Source of the DNA: Syntrophomonas wolfei subsp. methylbutyratica
GTDB lineage: Bacteria > Bacillota > Syntrophomonadia > Syntrophomonadales > Syntrophomonadaceae
Length of the DNA stretch: 64,000 nt
Reading direction: 5' to 3'
NCBI RefSeq assembly: GCF_001570625.1
Contig: NZ_BBQT01000012.1
Coordinates: 24,625-88,624, forward strand
Position numbers and translations under genes: made by a program. Shown here one piece after another: positions 17,574 to 26,621 of the stretch (within the stretch, counting starts at the first letter, position 1; each line of letters starts with the position of its first letter). A model generated the notes under the pieces. The model saw nothing but the letters and a program-made list of their open reading frames with translations. It ran no database searches and was not told the DNA's origin.

Positions 17574-19033
17574 GAATATCCCTCCCTTTCATTCTGACCA
17601 TCAGTTCCATCCAACAAGTCCAGCAATTCCTCTTGATAGTCGTTTTTAAGCAGAATAAATAACAGGTCTTGGGCTTTTATAACGGTATCTCCCCGGGGGG
17701 TTATTATTTCCTCCTGCCGCACAATGGCAGTTACCAGGCTGTCCTGGGGCCAGGGTATATCCTGCAGGCTATGGTTAACCAGCCAGGAGCCTTTATCAAC
17801 GCTATATTCCAATAGTTCGCTCTGCGTCTCCTGCAAGGCAATCAGCTCAAAAGAAAAAGGATTGCGAGTCTTGCTGCCTGCCAGCAAACCCAGCTTTTTG
17901 GCCACCAGGTCAATACTGGAGCCCTGAATCAAGGCCGACAATAATACTACGAAAAAGACCACATTAAAATAGTAACTGCCTCCTTCTAATCCTTCAACAT
18001 AAGGATATGTTGCCAGTACAATCGGGACTGCGCCCTTGATTCCTCCCCAGCAAATAAAGAGTTTTTCTTTTAAACTGTATTTCCAAAAAATTGTGCAAAG
18101 GAAAACCGCTACCGGCCGTGCTATAAAAGTTAAGATTACAGCAATAATGATACCATGCTGCCAGTTTTGTAGCAGATTTGATGGAAATACCAACAGCCCC
18201 AGCATCAAGAATAAAACCACCTGACTGAAGGTGGACAGACCTTCGATAAATCTGGTGATGCTTTGTTTATAAACGAACTCCGCATTTCCTATGTAGCAAC
18301 CAGCGATAAACACGGCTAAAAAGCCATTGGTATTTAATTCATCCGCCAGACCATAGCTTAAGAAGCAGAGACTTAAAATAAGAACATAATAAAAGCCGCC
18401 TGAATCAAGTTTAATCCGGTTTATCAAGTGTGGCGCGGTTTTCCCCAGCAAATAACCTATGCTTAAACCGGCCAGTATCTGCCAGAGCAGTTGGCCTAAA
18501 AAGAGCTGCCAACTGGTGATTTCTCCCTGCATAAAACTGATAATAGTAATGGTTAGTATAATAGCCATGGGATCGTTGGAAGCCGATTCTACTTCGATTG
18601 TGGCAGCAGTTTTGGGCTCTATGCGCTTATTGCGGAATATAGCAAATACTGCGGCAGCGTCTGTTGATGATACAATTGCCCCGATTAAGATGGCTGATTC
18701 CCGGGGCAAGCCAATCAGCAGGTGGGACAACAGACCCAGGGTAACAGCCGTTACCATTATCCCCAGGGTGGCCAGAGAAAATGCGGGCCGGAACGCTAAA
18801 CGCAACAATTCCTTTTTAGTGCTGAACCCGCCTTCAAAGAGAATAATAATCATGCAGGCAATGGCAATTTGTTGTGCCAATACCGGGTCATCAAATTGTA
18901 TGAGCTTAAAACCATCGCTTCCAAAAATCATGCCCAGAGCTAAAAAGATTACCAGGCCGGGAACTCCAAAGCGAGCAGACATTTTACTGGAAAAGGTAGC
19001 AATAAGAAGCAAAACCGCAAAAAAGAATAGCAT
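17561..19033 (-). CDS. Cation/proton antiporter, CPA1 (NhaP2/CvrA-like)
   Basis: Membrane antiporter of 490 residues with about 12 hydrophobic segments. FEGGFSTKKELLR and the ion-binding region GAIVSSTDAAAVFAI with ESASNDPMAI are typical of the CPA1 family. The C-terminal cytosolic part (about 400-480) has a TrkA-C (RCK-C) fold (IVRQEEIITPRGDTVIKAQDLLFIL), suggesting regulation by a ligand or potassium. It probably exchanges potassium or sodium for protons. It is the first gene of a two-gene unit with the amidohydrolase. Confidence 0.85.
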   Translation of the reverse strand: MLFFFAVLLLIATFSSKMSARFGVPGLVIFLALGMIFGSDGFKLIQFDDPVLAQQIAIACMIIILFEGGFSTKKELLRLAFRPAFSLATLGIMVTAVTLGLLSHLLIGLPRESAILIGAIVSSTDAAAVFAIFRNKRIEPKTAATIEVESASNDPMAIILTITIISFMQGEITSWQLFLGQLLWQILAGLSIGYLLGKTAPHLINRIKLDSGGFYYVLILSLCFLSYGLADELNTNGFLAVFIAGCYIGNAEFVYKQSITRFIEGLSTFSQVVLFLMLGLLVFPSNLLQNWQHGIIIAVILTFIARPVAVFLCTIFWKYSLKEKLFICWGGIKGAVPIVLATYPYVEGLEGGSYYFNVVFFVVLLSALIQGSSIDLVAKKLGLLAGSKTRNPFSFELIALQETQSELLEYSVDKGSWLVNHSLQDIPWPQDSLVTAIVRQEEIITPRGDTVIKAQDLLFILLKNDYQEELLDLLDGTDGQNEREGYSCQP

Positions 19034-19270
19034 TGTTACCCCCGTGCTATGTCAATTGTTCTTTAACTATAGTATTAAGATTACCACAGTTTCCAAGCAG
19101 TTTATAAATTCTTGGCTAAAAAGGAAACAGATAAGGTCCAAAAAATACTGCATTAAACTCCGGGGAGGTAGTATTACGCCGACTGCTATCCGGTCTAGAA
19201 TTGCCCTGCTTAAGCACCTGGGGTATAATCGTGTCAAAAGATAGCAAAAAGACAGCAGTATTCATTGGTT
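19034..19270. other. Intergenic region, no gene found
   Basis: AT-rich first, then a stretch with CTCCGGGGAGG and GTAGTATTACGCCGAC. ATACTGC at about 19146 and GCAGTAT at about 19256 could pair. No open frame with a ribosome site was found. The following bases belong to a repeat. Confidence 0.4.
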
Positions 19271-19342
19271 TTTATAAATATACCGCTCGCCAATGCTTGC
19301 TTTGTATATTTATGCAACAAAAGAGTTTTTGCAGTGGAGTCA
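19271..19342 (+). repeat. Family I repeat, short form lacking core and left end
   Basis: ATAAATATACCGCTCGCC is joined to GCTTTGTATATTTATGCAA and GTTTTTGCAGTGGAGTCA. The junction lies between the two CGCTCGC-like segments that border the GC-rich core of long copies. Confidence 0.7.
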
Positions 19343-19395
19343 TTTAAGTAAACTTCCTCACTGCACTACTAAAGGGAAAGGAGATAAGAAAGATT

Positions 19396-19821
19396 ATGTC
19401 AGAAGAATCAAAAATATTTGATAATGGTTTTTTTAAGAATACAGTTATGGAGGTTCTGGGGATTGAAATAAGCGAATTTTCCCAGGAACGGGTAGTGGCT
19501 GCTATGCCCGTAACCCCCAGGACCCATCAACCGTTTGGTTTTCTGCATGGTGGGGTATCGCTGGTAGTGGCTGAGACGGTAGCCTCAGCCGGTAGTTATC
19601 TTTTTATTGACGTGGAAAAACAACGGGCTGTGGGCCTGGAAATAAACGCTAATCATATTCGCAGCAAGCGCGATGGAATGATAAAAGCTGTAGGGATTCC
19701 GATTCATGTAGGGCGCAGCACCATTGTTTGGGATGTCCGGATTTATGATGAGGCCGGGGATATGCTCTGTATTTCCCGCTGTACCGTAGCGATAATCGAA
19801 TTGCGGGATGAAAAGCAATAG
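19396..19821 (+). CDS. Hotdog-fold acyl-CoA thioesterase (PaaI/YdiI-like)
   Basis: Cytosolic 141-residue hotdog protein. The segment HQPFGFLHGGVSLVVAETVAS carries the conserved HGG and catalytic glutamate of the PaaI/MenI group, and HVGRSTIVWDV is also typical. It should hydrolyse an acyl- or aroyl-CoA thioester; the substrate cannot be read from sequence. GGAAAGGAGA precedes the ATG. It lies 24 bp before holA and may share a transcript with it. Confidence 0.85.
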   Translation: MSEESKIFDNGFFKNTVMEVLGIEISEFSQERVVAAMPVTPRTHQPFGFLHGGVSLVVAETVASAGSYLFIDVEKQRAVGLEINANHIRSKRDGMIKAVGIPIHVGRSTIVWDVRIYDEAGDMLCISRCTVAIIELRDEKQ

Positions 19822-19845
19822 TACAGCGAAAGGAACGAGTATCTT

Positions 19846-20826
19846 ATGAGCAAGAATCGGATTTATTTTCTTTGGGGTGAAGAGGGTTATTTGATTGACC
19901 GGGAGCTGGAAAGGATTGCGGCGCTTATGAGCCGGGAAAGTGGCGAAGAAGTAGAAACTGCTTTTCTGGATGCAGATGAGCTGAATGCCTATGAATTGCT
20001 GGAAGCCCTGGAATTCAGTCCCTTATTCTCTTCGCAGAGGCTGGTGATAATAAAGCGGCCCTGGTGGTTGGGAAAAGCCAAAAGACGGGGGGGTAAAACC
20101 GCCGAAATAGAGAAAATATTCTTGGATTACCTGCAGCATGACATGGAGGGGCAGGTACTGGTGCTGACCGCCAATGAACATAGTGCTACTAATCCCCTGG
20201 TAAAGATATTGGATCGTGAGGCCACCGTAATCGCTTGCAAATCCCCCGGCCCCCAGCAACTGTCGGAATGGATAAATAAGGAGTTCGCTTCCTATGGTTT
20301 GAAGGTAGAAAAGTCCGCCGCCAACCTGATGGCGAAAAGTGGACAGGATATGTATTACCTGCAAAATCTCATTGATAAAACCGCCTTGCTGGTAAAGGGG
20401 CGGCCGGTAAAAATTGCCGATATTGAAGGAGAACTGGAGACAAAAGCTGAAATCAAGGTATTCAAGTTGAGTGATGCTTTATTGAAGCGCAACCTGAAGG
20501 CTTCTTTCCAGGCCTATAATCAATTACTGGTACAGGGAGAACACCCGATTTTATTTCTTTATATTATTGTGCGCCAGTTCATGGCCCTGGCCAGAGTCAA
20601 ATACTATAGTGAAGAATCATATGGCAGCAGGGAAATAGTGGCACAAACAGGTTTGCATGAATTCATGGTAAAGAAAATGTTGGATAATGCTCGCAATTTT
20701 AGCTGGGATGAGCTGCGGCAGTTATTTCAAATATTTCTGCAAACGGATGTTAAATTTAAGAGCAGCAGCCTGGATGATAAAATGCTTATGGAAGCCCTGA
20801 TAGTGGAAATCTGCAGCAAGAGGTAA
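19846..20826 (+). CDS. holA: DNA polymerase III subunit delta
   Basis: Clamp-loader delta subunit (326 residues) that opens the beta sliding clamp. The N-terminus IYFLWGEEGYLIDRELERI and SSQRLVIIKRPWW match the family, as do KSGQDMYYLQNLIDK and the C-terminal LFLYIIVRQFMALARVK. Nearby comEA, comEC and convergent rpsT give the classic Firmicutes order comEC-holA-rpsT, here interrupted by the amidohydrolase, antiporter and thioesterase. Confidence 0.92.
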   Translation: MSKNRIYFLWGEEGYLIDRELERIAALMSRESGEEVETAFLDADELNAYELLEALEFSPLFSSQRLVIIKRPWWLGKAKRRGGKTAEIEKIFLDYLQHDMEGQVLVLTANEHSATNPLVKILDREATVIACKSPGPQQLSEWINKEFASYGLKVEKSAANLMAKSGQDMYYLQNLIDKTALLVKGRPVKIADIEGELETKAEIKVFKLSDALLKRNLKASFQAYNQLLVQGEHPILFLYIIVRQFMALARVKYYSEESYGSREIVAQTGLHEFMVKKMLDNARNFSWDELRQLFQIFLQTDVKFKSSSLDDKMLMEALIVEICSKR

Positions 20827-20858
20827 AAAAATAAGAACCTGCCCGGAGACAGGTTCTT
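20825..20858 (-). terminator. Terminator between holA and rpsT
   Basis: Stem AAGAACCTG (20833-20841) / CAGGTTCTT (20850-20858). On the minus strand it is followed by ATTTTTTT (20825-20832), so it ends the rpsT transcript; it may also serve holA from the other side. Confidence 0.85.
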
Positions 20859-20860
20859 GC

Positions 20861-21127
20861 TTACTGGCTAATACTATTCAGCTTTTTACTCAAAGCTGAT
20901 TTTTTTCTGGCTACATTATTCTTATGAAGTATTCCTTTGGTGATGCTCCTATCTAAAAGGGAGGTTACCTGCAACAGTTTGTTGCTGGCTGTATCCAAAT
21001 CCTCCGCAATTATTGCATTTTCATATTGTTTAATGGTTGTTTTCAGCTTACTTTTATAAGCTTTATTTCTGAGCCGGTTGGCTTCTGCCCTACGAGCTCT
21101 TTTAGCGGGGGTTTTACTTTTGGCCAC
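20861..21127 (-). CDS. rpsT: 30S ribosomal protein S20
   Basis: Basic 88-residue protein that binds 16S rRNA. It starts AKSKTPAKRARRAEANRLRNK, the typical S20 N-terminus. A longer frame exists, but AAGGAGGTGA is placed correctly before the GTG at 21127, which fixes the start. Convergent with holA. Confidence 0.96.
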   Translation of the reverse strand: MAKSKTPAKRARRAEANRLRNKAYKSKLKTTIKQYENAIIAEDLDTASNKLLQVTSLLDRSITKGILHKNNVARKKSALSKKLNSISQ

Positions 21128-21227
21128 ACTTTCACCTCCTTGTAAGTTGAAGACTAACAGGAATACTATAGCACTCCCCCAATTAAATTGCAAGAAAAAA
21201 AACTATGGTGCCAGGCACTTAAGTTGT

Positions 21228-21385
21228 TAAGTTATATTTTACCTCGTTTAAGCATCGGAAGAAACTGCGTAGCAGTTTTAACACAGCGCTGCAACGAGGC
21301 GGGGTGTTAGAACCTGTCGCCTAACATATTAATAGGAACCTGGCTGCTTAATGAAGCGAGGGACATATTTCGTCTCATTATATTA
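21228..21385 (-). repeat. Family II repeat, longest copy (reverse)
   Basis: Read on the minus strand: GACGAAATATGTCCCTCGC, then GGTTCTAACACCCCGC, CGTTGCAGCG and AAAACTGCTACGCAGTTTCT, ending ATGCTTAAACGAGGTAA. Both ends carry a CGAGG/ACGA plus AAATAT block. It fills most of the rpsT-spoIIP gap. Confidence 0.65.
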
Positions 21386-21477
21386 GAGCCCTTAATAAAG
21401 GAAAGACTATATTAAAAAGAACCGGGTTCTAATTATCTCTTGTCCACCATAAATTTAATAAGATATTTGCTAGTGGG

Positions 21478-22521
21478 GTGGACAGGGTGCACAAGAACTA
21501 TTTTGGGACTTTTATAAAAAGCATCTTCCTTATGCAATTATTTTTATTGGTTTTGATAACCGGGGTTAGTGCTGAAATTAGCAGCCCCTATCTGGAGAAG
21601 ATGCCGGCTTTCAATATACAGAATATCTTGCTGCCTTTTAAAGGAATCGAGCTGAATAAAAAGCAGGCAGCCAGTCTCTTCCGGGAAGTAAATGTGGTTT
21701 TTGCCGGGGAAAAGACTTCTTTTCCTATGACAAGGTATTATTTTAAGGAGAAGATGCCGGAAGATTTGATGATATCCAGTATCCAGGCCCTGGCCTATGG
21801 CCGCAGCGAAGAAGATCTCCGGGAGAACGAGGGGGAATTCGAAGTTCAATTGCCCGAAGTTGAGCCGGAGCCGCTGGAGGAGAGCCGGGATATTGATTAT
21901 AGCAGCTTTTTTAAAGGCTGCAAGGTAGTGTTTTATTGTACCCATAGTGCCGAATCATACATTCCTGATAGCGGAAGGGCCCGTTGCGACGGGCAAAGGG
22001 GGTTGGTCAATGAGGTGGCCAGGAGTATTAGTGAATCATTAAGCAAACGGGGATTGCCGGCTGAATTCGAAGACCGGGTTCATGATTTTCCCGATTACAA
22101 TAAGAGTTATACCAACTCCCGGGAAACGGTACAAAAAATACTCCAGTCCAATAATAAATTGCTGGCCTTGTTTGATATTCATCGCGACAGCATACCCGGT
22201 CTGGAAAAAGCCGAGACCGTAGAAATAGACGGAAAGAAAAGCGCTCGTATTCTAATAATTGTCGGAACCGATGAGCGCAAAAGCCATCCGGAATGGCGGA
22301 AGAACTTGGAATTTGCCCAGGAAATCTATCGTCAGGGGGAAAAGAAATATCCTGGTCTGATAAAAGGGATCAGAACCAAGGCTGGGACTTATAACCAGGA
22401 ATTTTTTCCCCGGGCCTTGCTGCTGGAGTTCGGTGGTGATTTAAACTCTTTGGCTGAGGCCCACTATGCAGGAATGCTTTTTTCTGATATCTTAATCGAA
22501 GTGTTAAAGGAGGATTTATAA
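21478..22521 (+). CDS. spoIIP: Stage II sporulation protein P
   Basis: Cell-wall amidase/endopeptidase of the engulfment complex SpoIIDMP, 347 residues. A membrane anchor (IFLMQLFLLVLITGVSA) is near residues 16-32. The catalytic domain has VVFYCTHSAESY, with zinc histidine and glutamate, and LLALFDIHRDS. The start is either the GTG at 21478 or the GTG at 21487; a GGGGTGG precedes the latter. Its presence indicates sporulation capacity or its remains. It is followed closely by a small membrane protein gene. Confidence 0.93.
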   Translation: MDRVHKNYFGTFIKSIFLMQLFLLVLITGVSAEISSPYLEKMPAFNIQNILLPFKGIELNKKQAASLFREVNVVFAGEKTSFPMTRYYFKEKMPEDLMISSIQALAYGRSEEDLRENEGEFEVQLPEVEPEPLEESRDIDYSSFFKGCKVVFYCTHSAESYIPDSGRARCDGQRGLVNEVARSISESLSKRGLPAEFEDRVHDFPDYNKSYTNSRETVQKILQSNNKLLALFDIHRDSIPGLEKAETVEIDGKKSARILIIVGTDERKSHPEWRKNLEFAQEIYRQGEKKYPGLIKGIRTKAGTYNQEFFPRALLLEFGGDLNSLAEAHYAGMLFSDILIEVLKEDL

Positions 22522-22526
22522 TTCGG

Positions 22527-22826
22527 ATGCTAAAGTTAAAGCGGTTCTTTTTGATCTTTATTTTGCTAGTACTATTTATTAGTGGGCTTAATATTAGCAA
22601 TCAGGGAATAAACCACCTTACTCTGGACAATCGCGGCCCTGTATTTGCCTGTAATTACGAGCAGGGCAGCTTAAATTTGCAGTTATTATCCCGGGATTAT
22701 AAAGTTTCTCCGGAGTTGCTGAATTGCGAGTGGCAGCTTTTACGGCAAAGCGCAAAAAATCATGGTCAGCAGGCAGTACAATATTTGAATAAATCATGGC
22801 TAATATTTAAGGCGGTATTTCTATAA
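22527..22826 (+). CDS. Small membrane-anchored protein of unknown function
   Basis: Protein of 99 residues with one N-terminal hydrophobic segment (FFLIFILLVLFISGL), likely a signal anchor, and a soluble tail with two cysteines. No family recognised. The AAGGAGG at the end of spoIIP is 14 bases before the ATG, a long distance, and an ATT codon at 22521 would be better spaced, so the start is uncertain. Position directly after spoIIP suggests co-expression in sporulation, but this is inference. Confidence 0.5.
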   Translation: MLKLKRFFLIFILLVLFISGLNISNQGINHLTLDNRGPVFACNYEQGSLNLQLLSRDYKVSPELLNCEWQLLRQSAKNHGQQAVQYLNKSWLIFKAVFL

Positions 22827-22850
22827 ATCGCTCCTGCTTGGTTAGCAAGA

Positions 22851-22968
22851 GTAGGGGACACAAGGGGATGGTTCTTTTATGTGGGAAAACACGACACAAG
22901 GGAGTTCTCTTGTGTTATGGGAAGGTGAGGCACAGGGGGACAACACAAAAGAACTGTCCCCTTGTGTT
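22851..22968 (+). repeat. Family III repeat (GGGGACA / CTTGTGTT palindromic units)
   Basis: Contains GGGGACACAAGGGGATGG, ACACAAGGGAGTTCTCTTGTGTT (imperfect palindrome) and AAAAGAACTGTCCCCTTGTGTT. Similar palindromic units are known as scattered non-coding repeats in clostridial genomes. A second, partial unit is at 41096-41155. Confidence 0.6.
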
Positions 22969-22986
22969 AATTGGAGTTGATAGTAT

Positions 22987-24552
22987 TTGAGCGAAAGGGG
23001 AAGAAATGTAGCTCGGGCCGCGGTTCTGCTCATGATCACGGTAATACTGTCAAGGATCTTGGGCTATGGCCGGGAAGTAGCTCTTTATACTCTATTTGGA
23101 CAGGATTATATTACTGATGCCTACCGGGCCGCCTTCTCCATACCGGATTTTATTTACATGCTGCTGGTGGGCGGGGCTTTGAGCTCGGCTTTTATCCCGG
23201 TTATCTCTACTTTTGTGGCTCGCGATCAGGAAGAGGATGCTTGGCGTTCCGCCAGCATTGTATTAAACTATGTGCTTTTGCTGATGCTCTTTATTATGGC
23301 CCTGGCCTATCTGTATACCCCGCTATTAATGAAGATACTGGTTCCCGGCTTGCCTGCCCAGTACAGCGACCTGGCGGTATATCTTACCCGCATCATGTTC
23401 ATTCAAACCTTTTTTATGGCCCTTAACGGGATGGCCATGGGGATATTAAATTCATTTCATCATTTCTGGGCTCCAGCCTGGGGAAGCCTGCTCTACAATC
23501 TGATGATTATTGTGGTGGGTGTTGGTCTGGTGGAACAATTGGGCATTGCTGCTTTTTCCCTGGGAGTGGTTCTGGGTGCTGTTGCCAACTTTGTGGTGCA
23601 GATTCCCACCCTGCGCCGCCTGGGGATGAAATACTATTTTTCATTTGATTATAAAGACCAGGGCTTTCAGGATATTATCCGGCTCATGGTGCCGGTTTTG
23701 GCCGGGCTGGGAGCAGTACAAGTAAGCCTTTTCGTGACCCAGAACCTGGCTTCGAGCCTGGCTGCAGGAACAGTAAGCGCACTCAGCCTGGCGCAGCGGA
23801 TAGTAAATCTTCCTCTGGGAATTTTTGCGGTATCTTTGGCAGTAGCGATTTTCCCTACGTTGACCCACCTGGCGGCCCGAGGAGAAATAGCCCAGTTTAA
23901 ACGTAGCAGTTCCCTCGCTCTGAGAGCTGTTTTTTTGCTTACCATCCCGGCTTCTCTTGGTTTAATGGCCCTGGGCGAGCCAATAATTAGACTGCTTTTT
24001 GAGCAGGGGCGATTTTCTGCCACCGCGGTGGCCATAACCAATGAGGCTCTTTCCTTTTATTGTTTTGGTCTTTTTGCCTACTCTTCCTTGCAGGTTCTAA
24101 ACCGCAGTTTTTATGCTTTGCATGATTCTTTTACCCCGGTTGCCGCTGCCTTTATCACTATCGCCGCCAATATCCTGCTTTCTTTAAACCTGGTGGTTAC
24201 TATGGGGCATAAAGGTCTGGCCCTGGCCTATTCGCTTTCAGGTTTGGCCGGTTTCATCTTTTTAATGCTGGCTTTACGAAAAAAACTGGGCCAACTGGGA
24301 GGAGGCAGGATTGTCGGCAGTTTCCTCATTTCCCTGGGGGCCTCCCTGGTGATGTGGTTTCTGCTGCGCTTGTTTACCGGGAGAATGCTGGTGTTTTGGC
24401 CGTTGATGGGCAAGCTGCAGCTTCTGATGCTGGTAGGCGGAGGAGTTTTTTTCGGTGCTATTGTTTATGGTCTTATTATTTATTTCTTTAAACTGGAAGA
24501 GTCCCAATTACTGCTTAATATGCTCCGGCAGCGCCTGTCGAAAAACTCCTGA
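22987..24552 (+). CDS. murJ: Lipid II flippase MurJ
   Basis: MATE-like MVF-family membrane protein of 521 residues with about 14 transmembrane segments, which moves lipid II outward for peptidoglycan synthesis. Family features: ILGYGREVALYTLFGQDYITDAYRAAFSIPD at residues 24-55, GGALSSAFIPV, and RIVNLPLGIFAVSLAVAIFPTL. The TTG start at 22987 follows a weak GGAG. It lies after the family III repeat; transcription from that interval is likely but no clear promoter was identified. Confidence 0.92.
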   Translation: MSERGRNVARAAVLLMITVILSRILGYGREVALYTLFGQDYITDAYRAAFSIPDFIYMLLVGGALSSAFIPVISTFVARDQEEDAWRSASIVLNYVLLLMLFIMALAYLYTPLLMKILVPGLPAQYSDLAVYLTRIMFIQTFFMALNGMAMGILNSFHHFWAPAWGSLLYNLMIIVVGVGLVEQLGIAAFSLGVVLGAVANFVVQIPTLRRLGMKYYFSFDYKDQGFQDIIRLMVPVLAGLGAVQVSLFVTQNLASSLAAGTVSALSLAQRIVNLPLGIFAVSLAVAIFPTLTHLAARGEIAQFKRSSSLALRAVFLLTIPASLGLMALGEPIIRLLFEQGRFSATAVAITNEALSFYCFGLFAYSSLQVLNRSFYALHDSFTPVAAAFITIAANILLSLNLVVTMGHKGLALAYSLSGLAGFIFLMLALRKKLGQLGGGRIVGSFLISLGASLVMWFLLRLFTGRMLVFWPLMGKLQLLMLVGGGVFFGAIVYGLIIYFFKLEESQLLLNMLRQRLSKNS

Positions 24553-24635
24553 AACCCCATCAATTGAACCGCCGTGCTTAATCAGTTATAATTTGATAAG
24601 CTCTGAAATAGGAAGACGGAAGACGGAAAGGTCGC

Positions 24636-24767
24636 CAGACAAGCCGCAGGTGTTGCCCATGCGTAGCGCCCTGTCGGGCACAACTGATGCTCCCTTCGGT
24701 AGCTTTTAAGGTTGAGCGGTATATTTATACAAGCCAATGAGTATTAATAACTTTTTGTAGTAAAATC
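24636..24767 (-). repeat. Family I repeat remnant with REP-like insert
   Basis: Read on the minus strand it begins TTTTACTACAAAAAG and continues into GTATAAATATACCGCTC. About 50 bp of REP-like sequence (with GCCCTGTCGGGC) follows, then CTACGCATGGGCAACACCTG. Only the left half of a long element is present. Confidence 0.6.
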
Positions 24768-24803
24768 GTATTTTAATTTCATAAAACACCTGGAGGTTAA
24801 AAT

Positions 24804-26603
24804 TTGCAGAAGAATATTAGGAATTTCAGTATTATAGCTCATATAGATCACGGTAAGTCCACCCTGGCGGACCGCTTGCTTCATTTGACCGGGGCTCTCA
24901 GTGATAGGGAAATGAAAGAACAGTTTTTAGACAAGATGGAACTGGAAAGGGAAAAGGGCATTACCATCAAGCTTAAACCGGTAAGACTCAATTATCGGGC
25001 CCGGGATGGGCAGGAATACATTCTTAATCTGATTGATACCCCGGGTCATGTTGATTTTTCTTACGAGGTTTCGCGCAGCCTGGCCGCCTGTGAAGGGGCC
25101 TTGCTGGTGGTTGACGCCTCTCAGGGGATTGAAGCGCAGACCCTGGCCAATGTCTATATGGCTATGGACCTGGATTTGGAAATAATAGGGGTAGTCAATA
25201 AAATCGACCTGCCCGGAGCGGAACCGGAAGTTGTGAAACAGGAGATGGAAAATGTACTGGGGCTGGACCAGGATGAGGTTTTGCCTATTTCGGCCAAACT
25301 GGGTACCGGAGTGGAAGATGTCCTGGAAGCGATAGTGGAGAGGATTCCCCCTCCTTCCGGCGATAAGGAAGCAGCTTTAAAGGCCTTGATATTCGACTCG
25401 TATTTTGACCCATACAAGGGGGCCATATCCTACATCAGGGTAGTAGAGGGTGAACTGCGCCAGGGTGACATGATTCGTATGATGTCCAGCGGCAAGGAAT
25501 ATGAGGTAGACGAAATAGGAGTCTTATCTCCTTATATGACCGAGGTTGAAGTTTTGAGCTCAGGTGAAGTAGGCTATGTGGCGGCGGGAATGAAAAATGT
25601 AAATGATACCCGGGTTGGCGATACCATCACTGGGGCCAGGCGGGCAGCCCCGGAGGCATTATCAGGATATCAAGAGGCAAAGCCTATGGTTTATTGCGGG
25701 CTTTATCCCCTGGAGAATAGCGAATTTGAGCGTCTGCGCGATGCGCTGGACCGCTTAAAACTAAACGACGCTTCCCTTTTTTATGAACCAGATAACTCTG
25801 ATGCTTTAGGCTTTGGCTTCCGCTGCGGCTTTTTGGGCCTTTTGCACCTGGAGATCGTCAAGGAGAGACTGGAAAGAGAATATGACTTAAGCCTGCTGGC
25901 TACGGCTCCCAGTGTAATATACCGGGTACTGCTGACTGATGGCAGTGAAGTTATGGTGCAAAACCCCACCCACTGGCCTCCCCCGCAGAAAATTGACCGG
26001 GTGATGGAACCCTATGTCAAAGCTTCTATAATGGTTCCCAACGATTATGTAGGGACGATAATGGAACTCTGCCAGGAAAAGAGAGGCAGTTTTATTACTA
26101 TGGAATACTTGACCTCCAGCCGGGTAGTTATTAATTATAGATTGCCCCTGGCTGAGATTCTCTATGATTTTTTTGATGCCTTGAAATCGCGAACCCGCGG
26201 TTATGCTTCATTGGACTACGAATTTCATGGTTTTGACACTTCAGATCTGATCAAACTGGATATCATGCTTAATGGGGAAGTAGTAGATGCCTTGAGTTTT
26301 ATTGTTCATGAGGACAAGGCCTATTACCGGGCGCGGGCTATAGTAAACAAATTAAGAAAGATAATACCTCGCCAAATGTATGAAGTAGCCATTCAAGCAG
26401 CAATCGGCAACCGGATTCTAGCCCGGGAAAACATCAAGGCCATGCGCAAGGATGTTCTGGCTAAATGTTACGGTGGCGATATAACCCGTAAAAAGAAGCT
26501 ATTAGAGAAACAAAAAGAGGGGAAAAAACGGATGAAGCAGATTGGCCGGGTCGAAGTACCCAAAGATGCCTTTATGACGGTGCTGGACATTGAAAATGAG
26601 TAA
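24804..26603 (+). CDS. lepA: Elongation factor 4 (LepA)
   Basis: Translational GTPase of 599 residues that acts on stalled or mistranslocated ribosomes. G1 is [10 protein letters not shown]3 is DTPGHVDFS, and G4 is NKIDLP. The LepA-specific C-terminal domain has [21 protein letters not shown] and ends [14 protein letters not shown]. The start codon is TTG at 24804 with TGGAGGTT upstream. It is followed by hemW after 18 bp, the usual Firmicutes order lepA-hemW-hrcA. Confidence 0.96.
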   Translation: MQKNIRNFSIIAHIDHGKSTLADRLLHLTGALSDREMKEQFLDKMELEREKGITIKLKPVRLNYRARDGQEYILNLIDTPGHVDFSYEVSRSLAACEGALLVVDASQGIEAQTLANVYMAMDLDLEIIGVVNKIDLPGAEPEVVKQEMENVLGLDQDEVLPISAKLGTGVEDVLEAIVERIPPPSGDKEAALKALIFDSYFDPYKGAISYIRVVEGELRQGDMIRMMSSGKEYEVDEIGVLSPYMTEVEVLSSGEVGYVAAGMKNVNDTRVGDTITGARRAAPEALSGYQEAKPMVYCGLYPLENSEFERLRDALDRLKLNDASLFYEPDNSDALGFGFRCGFLGLLHLEIVKERLEREYDLSLLATAPSVIYRVLLTDGSEVMVQNPTHWPPPQKIDRVMEPYVKASIMVPNDYVGTIMELCQEKRGSFITMEYLTSSRVVINYRLPLAEILYDFFDALKSRTRGYASLDYEFHGFDTSDLIKLDIMLNGEVVDALSFIVHEDKAYYRARAIVNKLRKIIPRQMYEVAIQAAIGNRILARENIKAMRKDVLAKCYGGDITRKKKLLEKQKEGKKRMKQIGRVEVPKDAFMTVLDIENE

Positions 26604-26621
26604 TGAAAACGAAAAGATAAG

